Assembly (NCBI RefSeq): GCF_014646355.1
Contig: NZ_BMNH01000005.1
Coordinates: 124,001 to 188,000, forward strand
Direction: 5' to 3'
Length of the DNA stretch: 64,000 bases
From: Nonomuraea cavernae
GTDB taxonomy: Bacteria > Actinomycetota > Actinomycetes > Streptosporangiales > Streptosporangiaceae
The notes under the pieces were generated by a model, which was not told where the DNA came from, did not search any database, and worked only from the letters and a program-made list of their open reading frames with translations. Numbering within the stretch: the stretch's first letter is position 1; every line of letters starts with the position of its first letter. The position numbers and the translations under genes are program-made. Positions 11,817-19,592 of the stretch are shown one piece after another.

Positions 11817-12337
11817 AGAGGGCCGCCGGCCGGGCGCGCCACGTGCTCGACGCCCCGCACCCGATCCTGTCCACGGCCGCCGAGCAGGTCGACCCCGCCG
11901 ACCCGAACGTCGTCGCCGCCGCGGCCGACCTGCTCGCCACCCTGCGCGTCGAGCCGAGCCTGACCGGCCTGGCCGCGCCCCAGATCGGGCTGAGCTGGCG
12001 GCTGATCGCCTTCGACGCGCGCCGCCACCCCCGCAGCCGGTCGGGGGCGGGCGAGCTCGTCGTGGTCAACCCGCTGCTCGCCCAGGCCGCCGGTTGGCGC
12101 GGCGGGCGCGAGGGCTGCGCCTCCATCACCGGTCTCACCGCGGAGGTACGCCGCGCGACCCGCATCACCGTGCACGGACGGCTACCGGGCACGGGCGATC
12201 CGGTCACCATCGATGCCGATTCTTTCGAAGCTCGGTGTATTCAGCACCAACTGGACCATCTAGACGGTTTACTCTTCCTTGACAGAGTCCCCAGGGCTCT
12301 GGCACTTCACCGCAAACTTCACAGTTGTGACAGCTGA
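11813..12337 (+). CDS. Peptide deformylase homologue with HQxDH motif
   Basis: 174 residues of the peptide deformylase fold. Motif 1 is TGLAAPQIG, motif 2 is EGCAS (metal-ligand Cys102) and motif 3 reads QHQLDH instead of QHExDH. The two metal His (145 and 149) are kept, but the catalytic Glu is Gln146, read directly from CAC CAA CTG GAC CAT. In known enzymes that Glu is required for deformylation, so activity is doubtful. The last third is noticeably less GC-rich and contains a rare TTA leucine codon at 12269-12271. It overlaps the ACT-domain gene by 4 bases and ends 49 bases before an unusual tRNA. Confidence 0.85.
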   Translation: MKRAAGRARHVLDAPHPILSTAAEQVDPADPNVVAAAADLLATLRVEPSLTGLAAPQIGLSWRLIAFDARRHPRSRSGAGELVVVNPLLAQAAGWRGGREGCASITGLTAEVRRATRITVHGRLPGTGDPVTIDADSFEARCIQHQLDHLDGLLFLDRVPRALALHRKLHSCDS

Positions 12338-12374
12338 TGCGAAGTTGTGCTCCTCGGGAGCATGGTCCCTTTCG

Positions 12375-12380
12375 TATGAT
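12375..12380 (+). promoter_or_regulatory. -10 box of the tRNA gene
   Basis: TATGAT lies 6 bases before the first tRNA base, the right distance for transcription to begin at or just before the mature 5' end. I see no good -35 box at 16-18 bases upstream. Confidence 0.55.
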
Positions 12381-12386
12381 TGCGGC

Positions 12387-12459
12387 GCCCCCGTAGCCCA
12401 ATGGCAGAGGCAAACCCCTTAAAAGGGTTGACGTGCGGGTTCGAATCCCGCCGGGGGCA
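12387..12459 (+). tRNA. tRNA with UAA anticodon (nominal Leu), class I body
   Basis: A 73-base cloverleaf. The acceptor stem pairs GCCCCCG (12387-12393) with CGGGGGC (12452-12458). The anticodon stem pairs AACCC (12413-12417) with GGGTT (12425-12429) around loop CTTAAAA, giving anticodon TAA at 12420-12422 with U33 in place. The T arm is GCGGG-TTCGAAT-CCCGC and the discriminator base is A. The variable loop is only 5 bases (12430-12434); bacterial leucine tRNAs normally have a long variable arm. The D stem has three pairs plus a C-A mismatch. CC but not the final A of CCA is encoded. The decoded codon would be UUA, rare in this genome; charging identity is uncertain. Confidence 0.8.
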
Positions 12460-12627
12460 CCGGCCTCTACCCCTGGCGAACCGATCTTTCACCCGTCACC
12501 CTCGACCTGGGAACTTCACCGGCGAGACGTTCGTTCTCTCGCTGCTGAAGTCTCGAAACCACATAGATCTGAGCGCGAGTCGACCTTGGCGACGCCGGGT
12601 CTCGTAGGCTCGGCGCAGGAGGCATCG

Positions 12628-13419
12628 ATGGAGAGTAGAAACCCCGTTTTCAACAGGTCCCGGCAGCAGCCCGGGGCGTGGGCGCCCCCCGCCCCGACCC
12701 CCGACCAGTTGCAGCACATGTACGACTCCCCGTCGTACGCACCACCGGCGGGGCCCGCCTATCGCACGATGACGATCGACGACGTCGTGGTCCGCGGGTT
12801 CATGACCCTGGGCACGCTCGTCGCTACCGCCGCCGTGGCGTGGTACTTCCAGGTCCCGATGGCCGTGGCCGTCGGCGCGGCGATCGTCGCCCTGGTGCTG
12901 GGGCTGATCGCCTCGTTCAAGCAGAGCACCAGCCCGGCCCTCATCCTGGCCTACGCCGCGTTCGAGGGCGTCTTCCTGGGCGCGCTCAGCAGCCTCTTCG
13001 AGTCGTTCTTCAACGGCATCGTGCTGCAGGCGATCCTCGGCACCGCGTTCGCCTTCGGCGGCGTGCTGACCGTCTACGCGCTGCGCATCGTGCGCGTCAC
13101 ACCCAAGCTCACCAAGTTCGTCATCGCGGCGGCCATCGCGGCGATCGGCCTGATGGTGGTCAACCTGCTCGTCGGCTTCTTCGTCGACGGCGGCATCGGC
13201 ATCCGCACCGACTCACCGCTCGGCTGGATCTTCAGCATCGCGATGATCCTGCTCGGCTGCTTCTTCCTGCTGCTCGACTTCGACGCCGTCGAGCAGGGCG
13301 TCAAGCAGGGCGCTCCTGAGAAGTTCGCCTGGCAGTGCGCGTTCGGCCTGACGCTGAGCCTGGTCTGGATCTACCTCGAGGTGCTGCGCTTCATCAGCTA
13401 CTTCAGCGGCAACGACTGA
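12628..13419 (+). CDS. Bax inhibitor-1/YccA family membrane protein
   Basis: 263 residues: a Pro-rich cytoplasmic N terminus of about 50 residues, then about seven membrane helices typical of the BI-1/TMBIM family. The acidic cluster LLLDFDAVEQGV near the end corresponds to the family's DFD-containing signature, and ALRFISYF-like sequence closes the last helix. Function in bacteria is uncertain (ion or pH-dependent leak in characterised members). Start ATG 12628 has AGGAGG at 12617-12622. The open frame continues upstream into the tRNA gene, which is chance. A strong terminator follows. Confidence 0.9.
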   Translation: MESRNPVFNRSRQQPGAWAPPAPTPDQLQHMYDSPSYAPPAGPAYRTMTIDDVVVRGFMTLGTLVATAAVAWYFQVPMAVAVGAAIVALVLGLIASFKQSTSPALILAYAAFEGVFLGALSSLFESFFNGIVLQAILGTAFAFGGVLTVYALRIVRVTPKLTKFVIAAAIAAIGLMVVNLLVGFFVDGGIGIRTDSPLGWIFSIAMILLGCFFLLLDFDAVEQGVKQGAPEKFAWQCAFGLTLSLVWIYLEVLRFISYFSGND

Positions 13420-13430
13420 GACTCGACGGT

Positions 13431-13470
13431 GCAGAGGGGCCTCGCCGATCCGGCGGGGCCCCTCTGCTGT
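13431..13470 (+). terminator. Terminator after BI-1 gene
   Basis: A 17-bp stem (13431-13447 with 13451-13467, one T-G wobble) with a 3-base ATC loop. The outer arm is GCAGAGGGGCC. It is followed by TGTCT. Confidence 0.9.
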
Positions 13471-13575
13471 CTCAAGCATGAACTTCATGTAACGAATTGG
13501 TGCCGACTTGGGGGTTGCCTTTCCGGTGGCGGTGTTGCAGTGTCGAGCAAAGGACCTTAATCCGTGGAGGTGCCC

Positions 13576-13809
13576 ATGTCCTTGAACCACTCACCGGAGA
13601 CGCAGATCAAGCTCATCGCAAGGGTCCCGACGATAACGGGACGCCAGCTCCCCGAGTGGTTCCAAGCCATCGACAACGGTCCGTCGTTCCTCAGATGTGA
13701 TGAGCGGGCCAACTGGCTCGCCGACGAGCACGGGCTGACCCACGGCTACGCCGCCGCGATCGTCCACGAACACGAGCGGCACCGCCGCAATCGCATGGGC
13801 TTCATCTAG
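13576..13809 (+). CDS. DUF4287 family small protein
   Basis: 77 residues, a soluble protein of the DUF4287 type (LPEWFQAIDNG, followed by ERANWLADEHGLTHGYAAAIVHEHER). Function unknown. Start ATG 13576 is preceded by GGAGG at 13566-13570; an in-frame GTG at 13564 overlaps that box and is unlikely. It is a single-gene unit bounded by two terminators. Confidence 0.82.
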   Translation: MSLNHSPETQIKLIARVPTITGRQLPEWFQAIDNGPSFLRCDERANWLADEHGLTHGYAAAIVHEHERHRRNRMGFI

Positions 13810-13822
13810 AGGCTCCCACATG

Positions 13823-13849
13823 CGCGCCCGCGCCTGAGGCGCGGGCGCG
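13823..13849 (+). terminator. Terminator hairpin after DUF4287 gene
   Basis: Perfect 12-bp GC-only stem (CGCGCCCGCGCC at 13823-13834 with 13838-13849) and a 3-base TGA loop, 13 bases after the stop. No T run follows. Confidence 0.7.
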
Positions 13850-13862
13850 TCATCATGGGGGG

Positions 13863-14273
13863 ATGGATCTAGACAAGGCACGAGAGTTCCTCCGGCACAA
13901 CCACCGCGCAGTGCTGCAGACCAGACGTGGCGACGGCGGCGCGCAGTTGTCGCCGGTGACGGTCGGCGTCGACGCCGACGGCCACGTGGTCATCAGCACC
14001 CGGGAGACGGCGGTCAAGACACGGAATGTCCGCCGTGATCCCCACGTGTCGATCTGCGCCTTCACCGACGCGTTCTTCGGTGAGTGGGTCCAGGTCGACG
14101 GCCAGGCCGAGGTCATCTCGCTGCCGGAGGCCATGGACCATCTGGTCACCTACTATCGCGACATCGCGGGCGAGCACCCCGACTGGGACGACTACCGGGC
14201 CGCGATGATCCGCGAACGCCGCGTCATCCTCCGGGTCACGCTCACCCGCGCCGGCCCCGACGTCCAGGGCTAG
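13863..14273 (+). CDS. PPOX-class F420-dependent oxidoreductase-like flavin protein
   Basis: 136 residues, a split-barrel flavin-binding protein of the pyridoxamine 5'-phosphate oxidase superfamily. The segments LQTRRGDGGAQLSPVTVGV, STRETAVKTRNVRRDPHVSI and WVQVDGQAEVI match the actinobacterial F420-dependent branch. The KTRN-RRDP element is the usual cofactor-phosphate contact. Substrate unknown. Six G residues sit directly before ATG 13863, too close for a normal ribosome site, so initiation may be leaderless or weak. It converges on the thiolase gene with a shared terminator between. Confidence 0.85.
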   Translation: MDLDKAREFLRHNHRAVLQTRRGDGGAQLSPVTVGVDADGHVVISTRETAVKTRNVRRDPHVSICAFTDAFFGEWVQVDGQAEVISLPEAMDHLVTYYRDIAGEHPDWDDYRAAMIRERRVILRVTLTRAGPDVQG

Positions 14274-14295
14274 GCCGTCCAGGGTGGGCGGCAGG

Positions 14296-14324
14296 TCGCC
14301 CCGGCCGTCCGAAGGCCGGGGCGA
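14296..14324. terminator. Bidirectional terminator between convergent genes
   Basis: Perfect 11-bp inverted repeat TCGCCCCGGCC at 14296-14306 with 14314-14324 and a 7-base loop. It lies between the F420-type gene (rightward) and the thiolase gene (leftward). Confidence 0.75.
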
Positions 14325-14333
14325 GACCGGCCG

Positions 14334-15551
14334 CTAGCCCAGCCGCTCCAGGATCATGGCCATGCCCTGGCCGCCGCCGACGCACATGGTCTCGAGCCCG
14401 ATGGACTTGTCGTGGTGCTGGAGGCTGTTGATCAGCGTGGAGGTGATGCGGGCCCCGGTCATGCCGAACGGGTGCCCCACCGCGATCGCGCCGCCGTTGA
14501 CGTTGACGCGGTCGAGGTCGATGCCCAGCTCCCGGTAGGAGGGGATGACCTGGGCCGCGAACGCCTCGTTGATCTCGACCAGGTCGATGTCCTCGATCGA
14601 CATCCCGGCGCGGGCGAGCGCCTGCTTCGACGCCTCGACCGGGCCCAGGCCCATGATCTCCGGCGACAGGCCGGTGACCCCGGTGGACACGATCCGGGCC
14701 AGCGGCGTGATGCCGAGCTCGGCCGCCTTCACGTCGCTCATCACGATGACCGCCGCCGCGCCGTCGTTGAGCGGGCAGCAGTTGCCGGCCGTGACCGTGC
14801 CGTCGGGCCGGAAGACCGGCTTGAGCGTCGACACGGCCTCGTAGGTGGTGCCGGCGCGCGGCCCGTCGTCCTTGCTGACCACGGTGCCGTCGGGCAGCGT
14901 GGCCGGGGTGATGTCCTTCTGCCAGAAGCCGTCGGCCAGGGCCTTCTCGGCGAGGTTCTGGGAGCGTACGCCGAACTCGTCCTGCTCCTGGCGGGTGATG
15001 CCCTTGAGCTGGGCGAGGTTCTCGGCGGTCTGGCCCATGGCGATGTAGATGTCGGGCAGCGCGCCGTCGTCGCGCGGGTCGTGCCAGGTGTGCCCGCCCT
15101 CGGCGAAGGACTTGCTCCTGGCCACGGCGTCCTCGAAGAGAGGATTCTGCGTGTCGGGCAGCGAGTCGGAGTTGCCCTTGACGAAGCGCGAGACGGTCTC
15201 GACCCCGGCCGAGACGAAGACGTCACCCTCGCCCGCCTTGATCGCGTGGAAGGCCATCCTCGTGGTCTGCAGCGACGAGGAACAGTAGCGGGTGACCGTG
15301 GTGCCGGGCACGTTGTCCAGGCCCAGCATCACCGACACCACCCGGCCCATGTTGTAGCCCTGCTCACCGCCGGGCAGACCGCATCCCAGCATGATGTCGT
15401 CGATCGTGGTCGGGTCGAGCTGGGGCACCTTGTCCAGCGCGGCCCTGATCATCTGCAGGGTCAGGTTGTCGGGACGGATGTCCTTCAACGAACCCTTGAA
15501 CGCACGGCCTATGGGAGAGCGTGCGGTCGCGACGATGACTGCCTCGGGCAT
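14334..15551 (-). CDS. Thiolase (acetyl-CoA C-acyltransferase)
   Basis: 405 residues with the complete thiolase catalytic set: nucleophile Cys90 in TRYCSSSLQ, EINEAFAAQ, His360 in AIAVGHPFGMTGAR and Cys390 in CVGGGQGMAM. It cleaves 3-ketoacyl-CoA in beta-oxidation or condenses two acyl-CoAs. The long insertion typical of degradative thiolases (about 120-240) suggests fatty-acid oxidation, but no other beta-oxidation gene is adjacent. The ribosome site AAAGGAGG precedes ATG 15551. Confidence 0.94.
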   Translation of the reverse strand: MPEAVIVATARSPIGRAFKGSLKDIRPDNLTLQMIRAALDKVPQLDPTTIDDIMLGCGLPGGEQGYNMGRVVSVMLGLDNVPGTTVTRYCSSSLQTTRMAFHAIKAGEGDVFVSAGVETVSRFVKGNSDSLPDTQNPLFEDAVARSKSFAEGGHTWHDPRDDGALPDIYIAMGQTAENLAQLKGITRQEQDEFGVRSQNLAEKALADGFWQKDITPATLPDGTVVSKDDGPRAGTTYEAVSTLKPVFRPDGTVTAGNCCPLNDGAAAVIVMSDVKAAELGITPLARIVSTGVTGLSPEIMGLGPVEASKQALARAGMSIEDIDLVEINEAFAAQVIPSYRELGIDLDRVNVNGGAIAVGHPFGMTGARITSTLINSLQHHDKSIGLETMCVGGGQGMAMILERLG

Positions 15552-15668
15552 GTGGCCCCTCCTTTGTCAGCACTCTTCTAGAACTATATTTCAGTATTGC
15601 CGACATGCCCGCCGCCCCCCTCCCGGTAATTTCCGGCCGATTTGCACGAACCTGTGAGATCGGAGCTT

Positions 15669-17012
15669 CTAGCCGTACATGCCCGGCGCCGTGACGGTGC
15701 TGTCGTTGAGGGCGTGCATCGCGCCCTTCTCGTCGCGCCACAGCCGCCAGCCGTCCTGGCTGCCTGTGTACCAGGCGGGCGGCGCCGACGAGCTCGGGAC
15801 ACGCTTGCCCGTCGCGAGGTCGTAGTCGCAGACGGCCGCGACCGAGTAGAAGCCGGGAGCCTGGCCGCGCAGCGGGAGGGGCTTGGGGTCGGTGACGCAG
15901 AACGACCAGCCGCGCTCCTCCTCGACCGGCACCTGGCGGCCCGTGGCCAGGTCGAAGGCCGTGCCCTTGGTGTCGTGCTGCAGGAAGCCCAGCTTCTGCA
16001 TGCGGTCGGGGAAGGCCAGCCACCAGCCGGAGCCCGGCACCTCCGAGGCGGTGATCTGGCCGACCACGCGCCCGGTGGCGGAGTCGAGCCGGGCGAACCC
16101 GCCGTAGGCGCCGTGCTGGTCGACCGGCCGGACCACCGGCGCCAGCCCCGGGCTGCCGCTCGGGTAGACGCGCACCACCGACGGGCGCATCCAGTTGACG
16201 GTGCCGTCGGCGATCTTGATGGAGAAGAGCCCGAACGCGGACGCCTTCTTGGTGCGCGGGTTGGTGTAGGGGGCGACGTAGCCGACCAGGTCGTCGCCGG
16301 TCGAGCCGAAGGCCCAGCCGCCGGACAGGTCGATGCCGGGCCCGAGCGCCTGCTCGATCGGCTGCTGCCACTGCAGCTTGCCGGTCTTGAGCTCGTACGA
16401 CTCGATCATGGGGCTGGACGAGAGCCGGAGCAGCAGCACGCGCTCGGCGTCGGACCACTCGACCTCGGCGATGCCGGGCAGTTTCCACATCAGCTTGCCG
16501 GTGGCCGGGTCGAGCACGACCACCCGCGCGGACGACAGCGCGGTCTGCTCCGGCAGGCAGACGTAGGGGCCGCAGCGCTGGGGGCCGAAGGTGGAGTGGA
16601 CGGGCCTGGTCCACTTCTGCCTGCCGGTGCGGGCGTCGCGGGCGATGAGCGTGGCGTTCCACTGGCTCGTCCTGGCCGGGTCGAGTGCCACGACGACGGC
16701 CTGGTCCTTGCCGGTCGGCACGATGGCCGGCGCCGAGACGCCCATGCCCGGCAGCCGGCCCGCCATCGTGGCGGGATGGGCCCACAGCTTCTTGCCGTTG
16801 GCGAGGTCGAGCGCGGCGGTCTCCAGGGTGCCGTCGGGCTTCATGGACGTGGCCGTGACGACCCCGCCCGCGCTGGTCATCCGGCTGACGGCGTTGACCT
16901 CGGTGTTGTGCCAGGTGGGGAAGGCGGCCGTGGCGGCGTCGCTGTCGGAACAGCCGGCCAGAGCCAGGATCCCGGCGAGGGCCACGGCGGGTTTCGCGAG
17001 GGGCCGGAGCAC
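15669..17012 (-). CDS. PQQ-like beta-propeller lipoprotein
   Basis: About 447 residues. The signal peptide ends in the lipobox LALAGC, after which NGKKLW, TGRQKW, TGKLMW and TGKLQW mark repeated PQQ-type propeller blades. This is a BamB-like fold, probably a scaffold on the outer membrane face rather than a quinoprotein enzyme; no obvious PQQ-binding catalytic residues are seen. Start is uncertain: GTG 17012 (10 bases after GGAG) or TTG 17018. A longer reading from 17123 would overlap the end of the SGNH hydrolase gene. It is probably co-transcribed with that gene. Confidence 0.8.
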   Translation of the reverse strand: MLRPLAKPAVALAGILALAGCSDSDAATAAFPTWHNTEVNAVSRMTSAGGVVTATSMKPDGTLETAALDLANGKKLWAHPATMAGRLPGMGVSAPAIVPTGKDQAVVVALDPARTSQWNATLIARDARTGRQKWTRPVHSTFGPQRCGPYVCLPEQTALSSARVVVLDPATGKLMWKLPGIAEVEWSDAERVLLLRLSSSPMIESYELKTGKLQWQQPIEQALGPGIDLSGGWAFGSTGDDLVGYVAPYTNPRTKKASAFGLFSIKIADGTVNWMRPSVVRVYPSGSPGLAPVVRPVDQHGAYGGFARLDSATGRVVGQITASEVPGSGWWLAFPDRMQKLGFLQHDTKGTAFDLATGRQVPVEEERGWSFCVTDPKPLPLRGQAPGFYSVAAVCDYDLATGKRVPSSSAPPAWYTGSQDGWRLWRDEKGAMHALNDSTVTAPGMYG

Positions 17013-17071
17013 GATCAATCCACTCCAAAGGGGACGGGGAGTGACGGCTCTGACGCGAAAGGTGACCGGGA

Positions 17072-18055
17072 TCAGGTGTCGTTGAGCATCTCGCCGTCTC
17101 GCCTGCGGAACAACGTCGCCCATCTGCCGTGGGGACCCGTCGCCCGCCCTGCGACCCGGGTCGGGGACACCTCGGTGCCGGACTCCTCCGCGGCAGTGGC
17201 CGCCGCTAGGTAAATCGGTTGCAGTCCTTCGCCCAGCGCGGGTCGCGGCTCAGGCCACAATCCCAACGCAGCGCATACAGAAGGTAGCACCGCGTAAGCG
17301 GCCTGTGCGTAACCTCGGTCAGATGGATGGAAACGATCCGGTCCGAACATCTCGCCCGGATTTGTTGCGAATTCGGGGCCCAGGAGGTCGGCGAACGCCA
17401 CCGTACGCCCGCCCGCGTCGACCACCGCGACCGTCTGCGCGGCCGCCAGCTGGCGGCTCCAGCGCCTGGTCACCCAGCGCAGCGGCTGGGCGATGGGGCG
17501 CACCGTGCCGAGGTCGGGGCAGGTGCCCACCACCACCTCCGCGCCGGCCTCGCGCAGCCGCCGCACCGTCTTGGTGAGGTGGCGTACGGCCGTCGCCGGC
17601 GGTGTCTTCGTGACCACGTCGTTGGCGCCGACGAAGACGACGGCCACGTCGGGCCTGAGCCGCACCGCCTTGTCCACCTGCTCGGCCAGCTCCGCCGACG
17701 AGGCGCCCGACTTGCCGAACACGCCGAGCCGCACCGGTCGTTCGGCGATGGCGGCCAGGCCGTTGGCGATCAGCACGGCCGGGGTCTTGCCCGGCTCGCT
17801 CACGCCCAGGCCGATCGACGTCGAATCGCCCAGCATGACCAGGGTGAGCGGGACGCCGGGGAACTCACCGTAGAGGCCGTCGGAGGCCGGGCCCTCCAGC
17901 CCGTGCGGGCGGCCGATCACCTTGCGGGCCAGCATGCTCTCGGCGATCAGCAGGCCGTAGGCCGTGGCTCCGAGCGCGGTCAGGCCGCCGCCGCCGAGCG
18001 CGGCCGCTGTCGCGATCCTGCGTGCGGCTCGCGCCACACCCGCCGACCAGACCAC
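17072..18055 (-). CDS. Membrane-anchored SGNH/GDSL hydrolase
   Basis: 327 residues. A hydrophobic N-terminal segment (about 16-38) is a signal anchor. The SGNH blocks are complete: LGDSTSIGLG (catalytic Ser), GVFGKSGASS (Gly), GANDV (Asn) and DRFHPSDRGY (Asp-x-x-His). These are extracytoplasmic lipases or esterases, often acting on acyl or acetyl groups of wall polymers; the substrate here is unknown. GTG start with GAGGGGGG just upstream. It is divergent from cbs and followed by the PQQ-repeat lipoprotein. Confidence 0.9.
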   Translation of the reverse strand: MVWSAGVARAARRIATAAALGGGGLTALGATAYGLLIAESMLARKVIGRPHGLEGPASDGLYGEFPGVPLTLVMLGDSTSIGLGVSEPGKTPAVLIANGLAAIAERPVRLGVFGKSGASSAELAEQVDKAVRLRPDVAVVFVGANDVVTKTPPATAVRHLTKTVRRLREAGAEVVVGTCPDLGTVRPIAQPLRWVTRRWSRQLAAAQTVAVVDAGGRTVAFADLLGPEFATNPGEMFGPDRFHPSDRGYAQAAYAVLPSVCAALGLWPEPRPALGEGLQPIYLAAATAAEESGTEVSPTRVAGRATGPHGRWATLFRRRDGEMLNDT

Positions 18056-18178
18056 GTGCCCCCCTCATCGGAACTCGACGGTAGCGTTTGCTTGAAACTA
18101 GCCGAGTGCCCGCCACCCATACGCGACCTCGGCATCCGGCAAGCTGATCAAGCTTCGGCAAAGAAGGTGAACACCTCG

Positions 18179-19549
18179 GTGCGCGTTTATGATTCCCTGG
18201 TCGAACTGATGGGCAACACACCCCTCGTCCGGCTGCACAAGGTCACTTCCGGCCTGCCCGCCCAGGTGCTCGCCAAGGTCGAGTACTTCAACCCCGGCGG
18301 CTCGGTGAAGGACCGCATCGCCGTACGCATGATCGAGGCGGCGGAGGCGTCCGGAGAGCTGCGCCCGGGCGGCGTGATCGTCGAGCCGACGTCCGGCAAC
18401 ACCGGCGTGGGCCTGGCCATCGTGGCCCAGCAGAAGGGCTACCGGTGCCTGTTCGTGGTGCCGGACAAGGTGGCCCAGGACAAGATCGCCGTGCTGCGGG
18501 CCTACGGGGCCGAGGTCGTGGTCTGCCCGACCGCGGTCGCTCCCGACCATCCCGAGTCCTACTACTCGGTCTCCGACCGGCTGGCCCGGGAGATTCCCAA
18601 CGCCTGGAAGCCCGACCAGTACTCCAACGTCAACAACCCCGACTCCCACTACCACTCGACCGGCCCCGAGCTGTGGGAGCAGACCGAGGGCCGCATCACC
18701 CACTTCGTCACGGGCATCGGCACCGGGGGCACGATCAGCGGCACCGGCCGCTACCTCAAGGAGGTCTCCGGCGGCCGGGTGAAGGTCATCGGCGCCGACC
18801 CCGAGGGCTCCGTCTACTCCGGCGGCTCCGGCCGGCCCTACCTGGTCGAGGGGGTCGGCGAGGACATCTGGCCCGCCACCTACGACACCGGGATCTGCGA
18901 CCGGATCATCGCCGTCTCCGACAAGGACTCCTTCAACATGACCCGCCGGCTGGCCCGCGAGGAGGGCCTGCTGGTCGGCGGCTCGTGCGGGATGGCCGTG
19001 GTCGCCGCGCTCCAGGTGGCCGCCGAGGCCGGGCCCGACGACGTGGTGGTCGTGCTGCTGCCCGACGGCGGCCGGGGCTACCTGTCGAAGATCTTCAACG
19101 ACGACTGGATGGCCGACTACGGCTTCCTGACCACCTCGTCCGACGAGGGCCAGGTGGCCGACGTGCTGGCTCGCAAGGGGCCCGGGCTGCCGGAGTTCGT
19201 GCACGCGCACCCGCACGAGACGGTCGGCACGGCCATCTCGATCATGCGCGAATACTCGGTCTCGCAGCTGCCCGTGATGAAGGAGGAGCCGCCGGTCATG
19301 GCCGCCGAGGTGGTCGGCTCGATCGTCGAGCGCGACCTGCTGGAGGCGCTCTACCGCGGCAAGCTGTCGTCCGACGACCCGATCGGCGAGCACATGTCCT
19401 CACCGCTGCCCACGATCGGCGGGGGCGAGCCGGTGGCCCGCGCGGTCGAGGCGCTGGAGAAGGCGGACGCCGCGGTGGTGCTGGAAGAGGGCAAGCCCGT
19501 CGGGCTCATCACCCGGCAGGACCTGCTCGCCTTCCTGGCCAACCACTAG
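18179..19549 (+). CDS. cbs: Cystathionine beta-synthase
   Basis: 456 residues. The PLP-dependent core (fold type II) carries NPGGSVKDR with the PLP Lys44, SGNTGVGLA (PLP phosphate/substrate loop) and GTGGTISGTGRYLKE. Two CBS regulatory repeats occupy about 335-456. The enzyme condenses homocysteine with serine to give cystathionine. With the cystathionine gamma-lyase-type gene 1.5 kb downstream it would supply cysteine from methionine, which matters for mycothiol. I chose GTG 18179, with AAGG at 18164-18167 upstream; GTG 18167 is an alternative. The frame stays open 850 bases upstream, antisense to the hydrolase, which I reject. Confidence 0.93.
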   Translation: MRVYDSLVELMGNTPLVRLHKVTSGLPAQVLAKVEYFNPGGSVKDRIAVRMIEAAEASGELRPGGVIVEPTSGNTGVGLAIVAQQKGYRCLFVVPDKVAQDKIAVLRAYGAEVVVCPTAVAPDHPESYYSVSDRLAREIPNAWKPDQYSNVNNPDSHYHSTGPELWEQTEGRITHFVTGIGTGGTISGTGRYLKEVSGGRVKVIGADPEGSVYSGGSGRPYLVEGVGEDIWPATYDTGICDRIIAVSDKDSFNMTRRLAREEGLLVGGSCGMAVVAALQVAAEAGPDDVVVVLLPDGGRGYLSKIFNDDWMADYGFLTTSSDEGQVADVLARKGPGLPEFVHAHPHETVGTAISIMREYSVSQLPVMKEEPPVMAAEVVGSIVERDLLEALYRGKLSSDDPIGEHMSSPLPTIGGGEPVARAVEALEKADAAVVLEEGKPVGLITRQDLLAFLANH

Positions 19550-19557
19550 GAGCTCCG

Positions 19558-19592
19558 GACCGCGGCGCCGCGCTGAGCCCGGCGCCGCGGTC
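19558..19592. terminator. Bidirectional terminator between cbs and histidine kinase
   Basis: Perfect 13-bp inverted repeat GACCGCGGCGCCG at 19558-19570 with 19580-19592 and a 9-base loop, placed between two convergent genes. The right arm touches the kinase stop codon. Confidence 0.8.

Noticed and set aside
12387..12459. Simple identification of the tRNA as bldA
   Set aside because: The anticodon fits, but bldA is a class II tRNA with a long variable arm and this gene has a 5-base variable loop.
17327..18178. Upstream extension of cbs by about 280 codons
   Set aside because: It is antisense to the SGNH hydrolase and lacks family similarity; the conserved N terminus begins at 18179.
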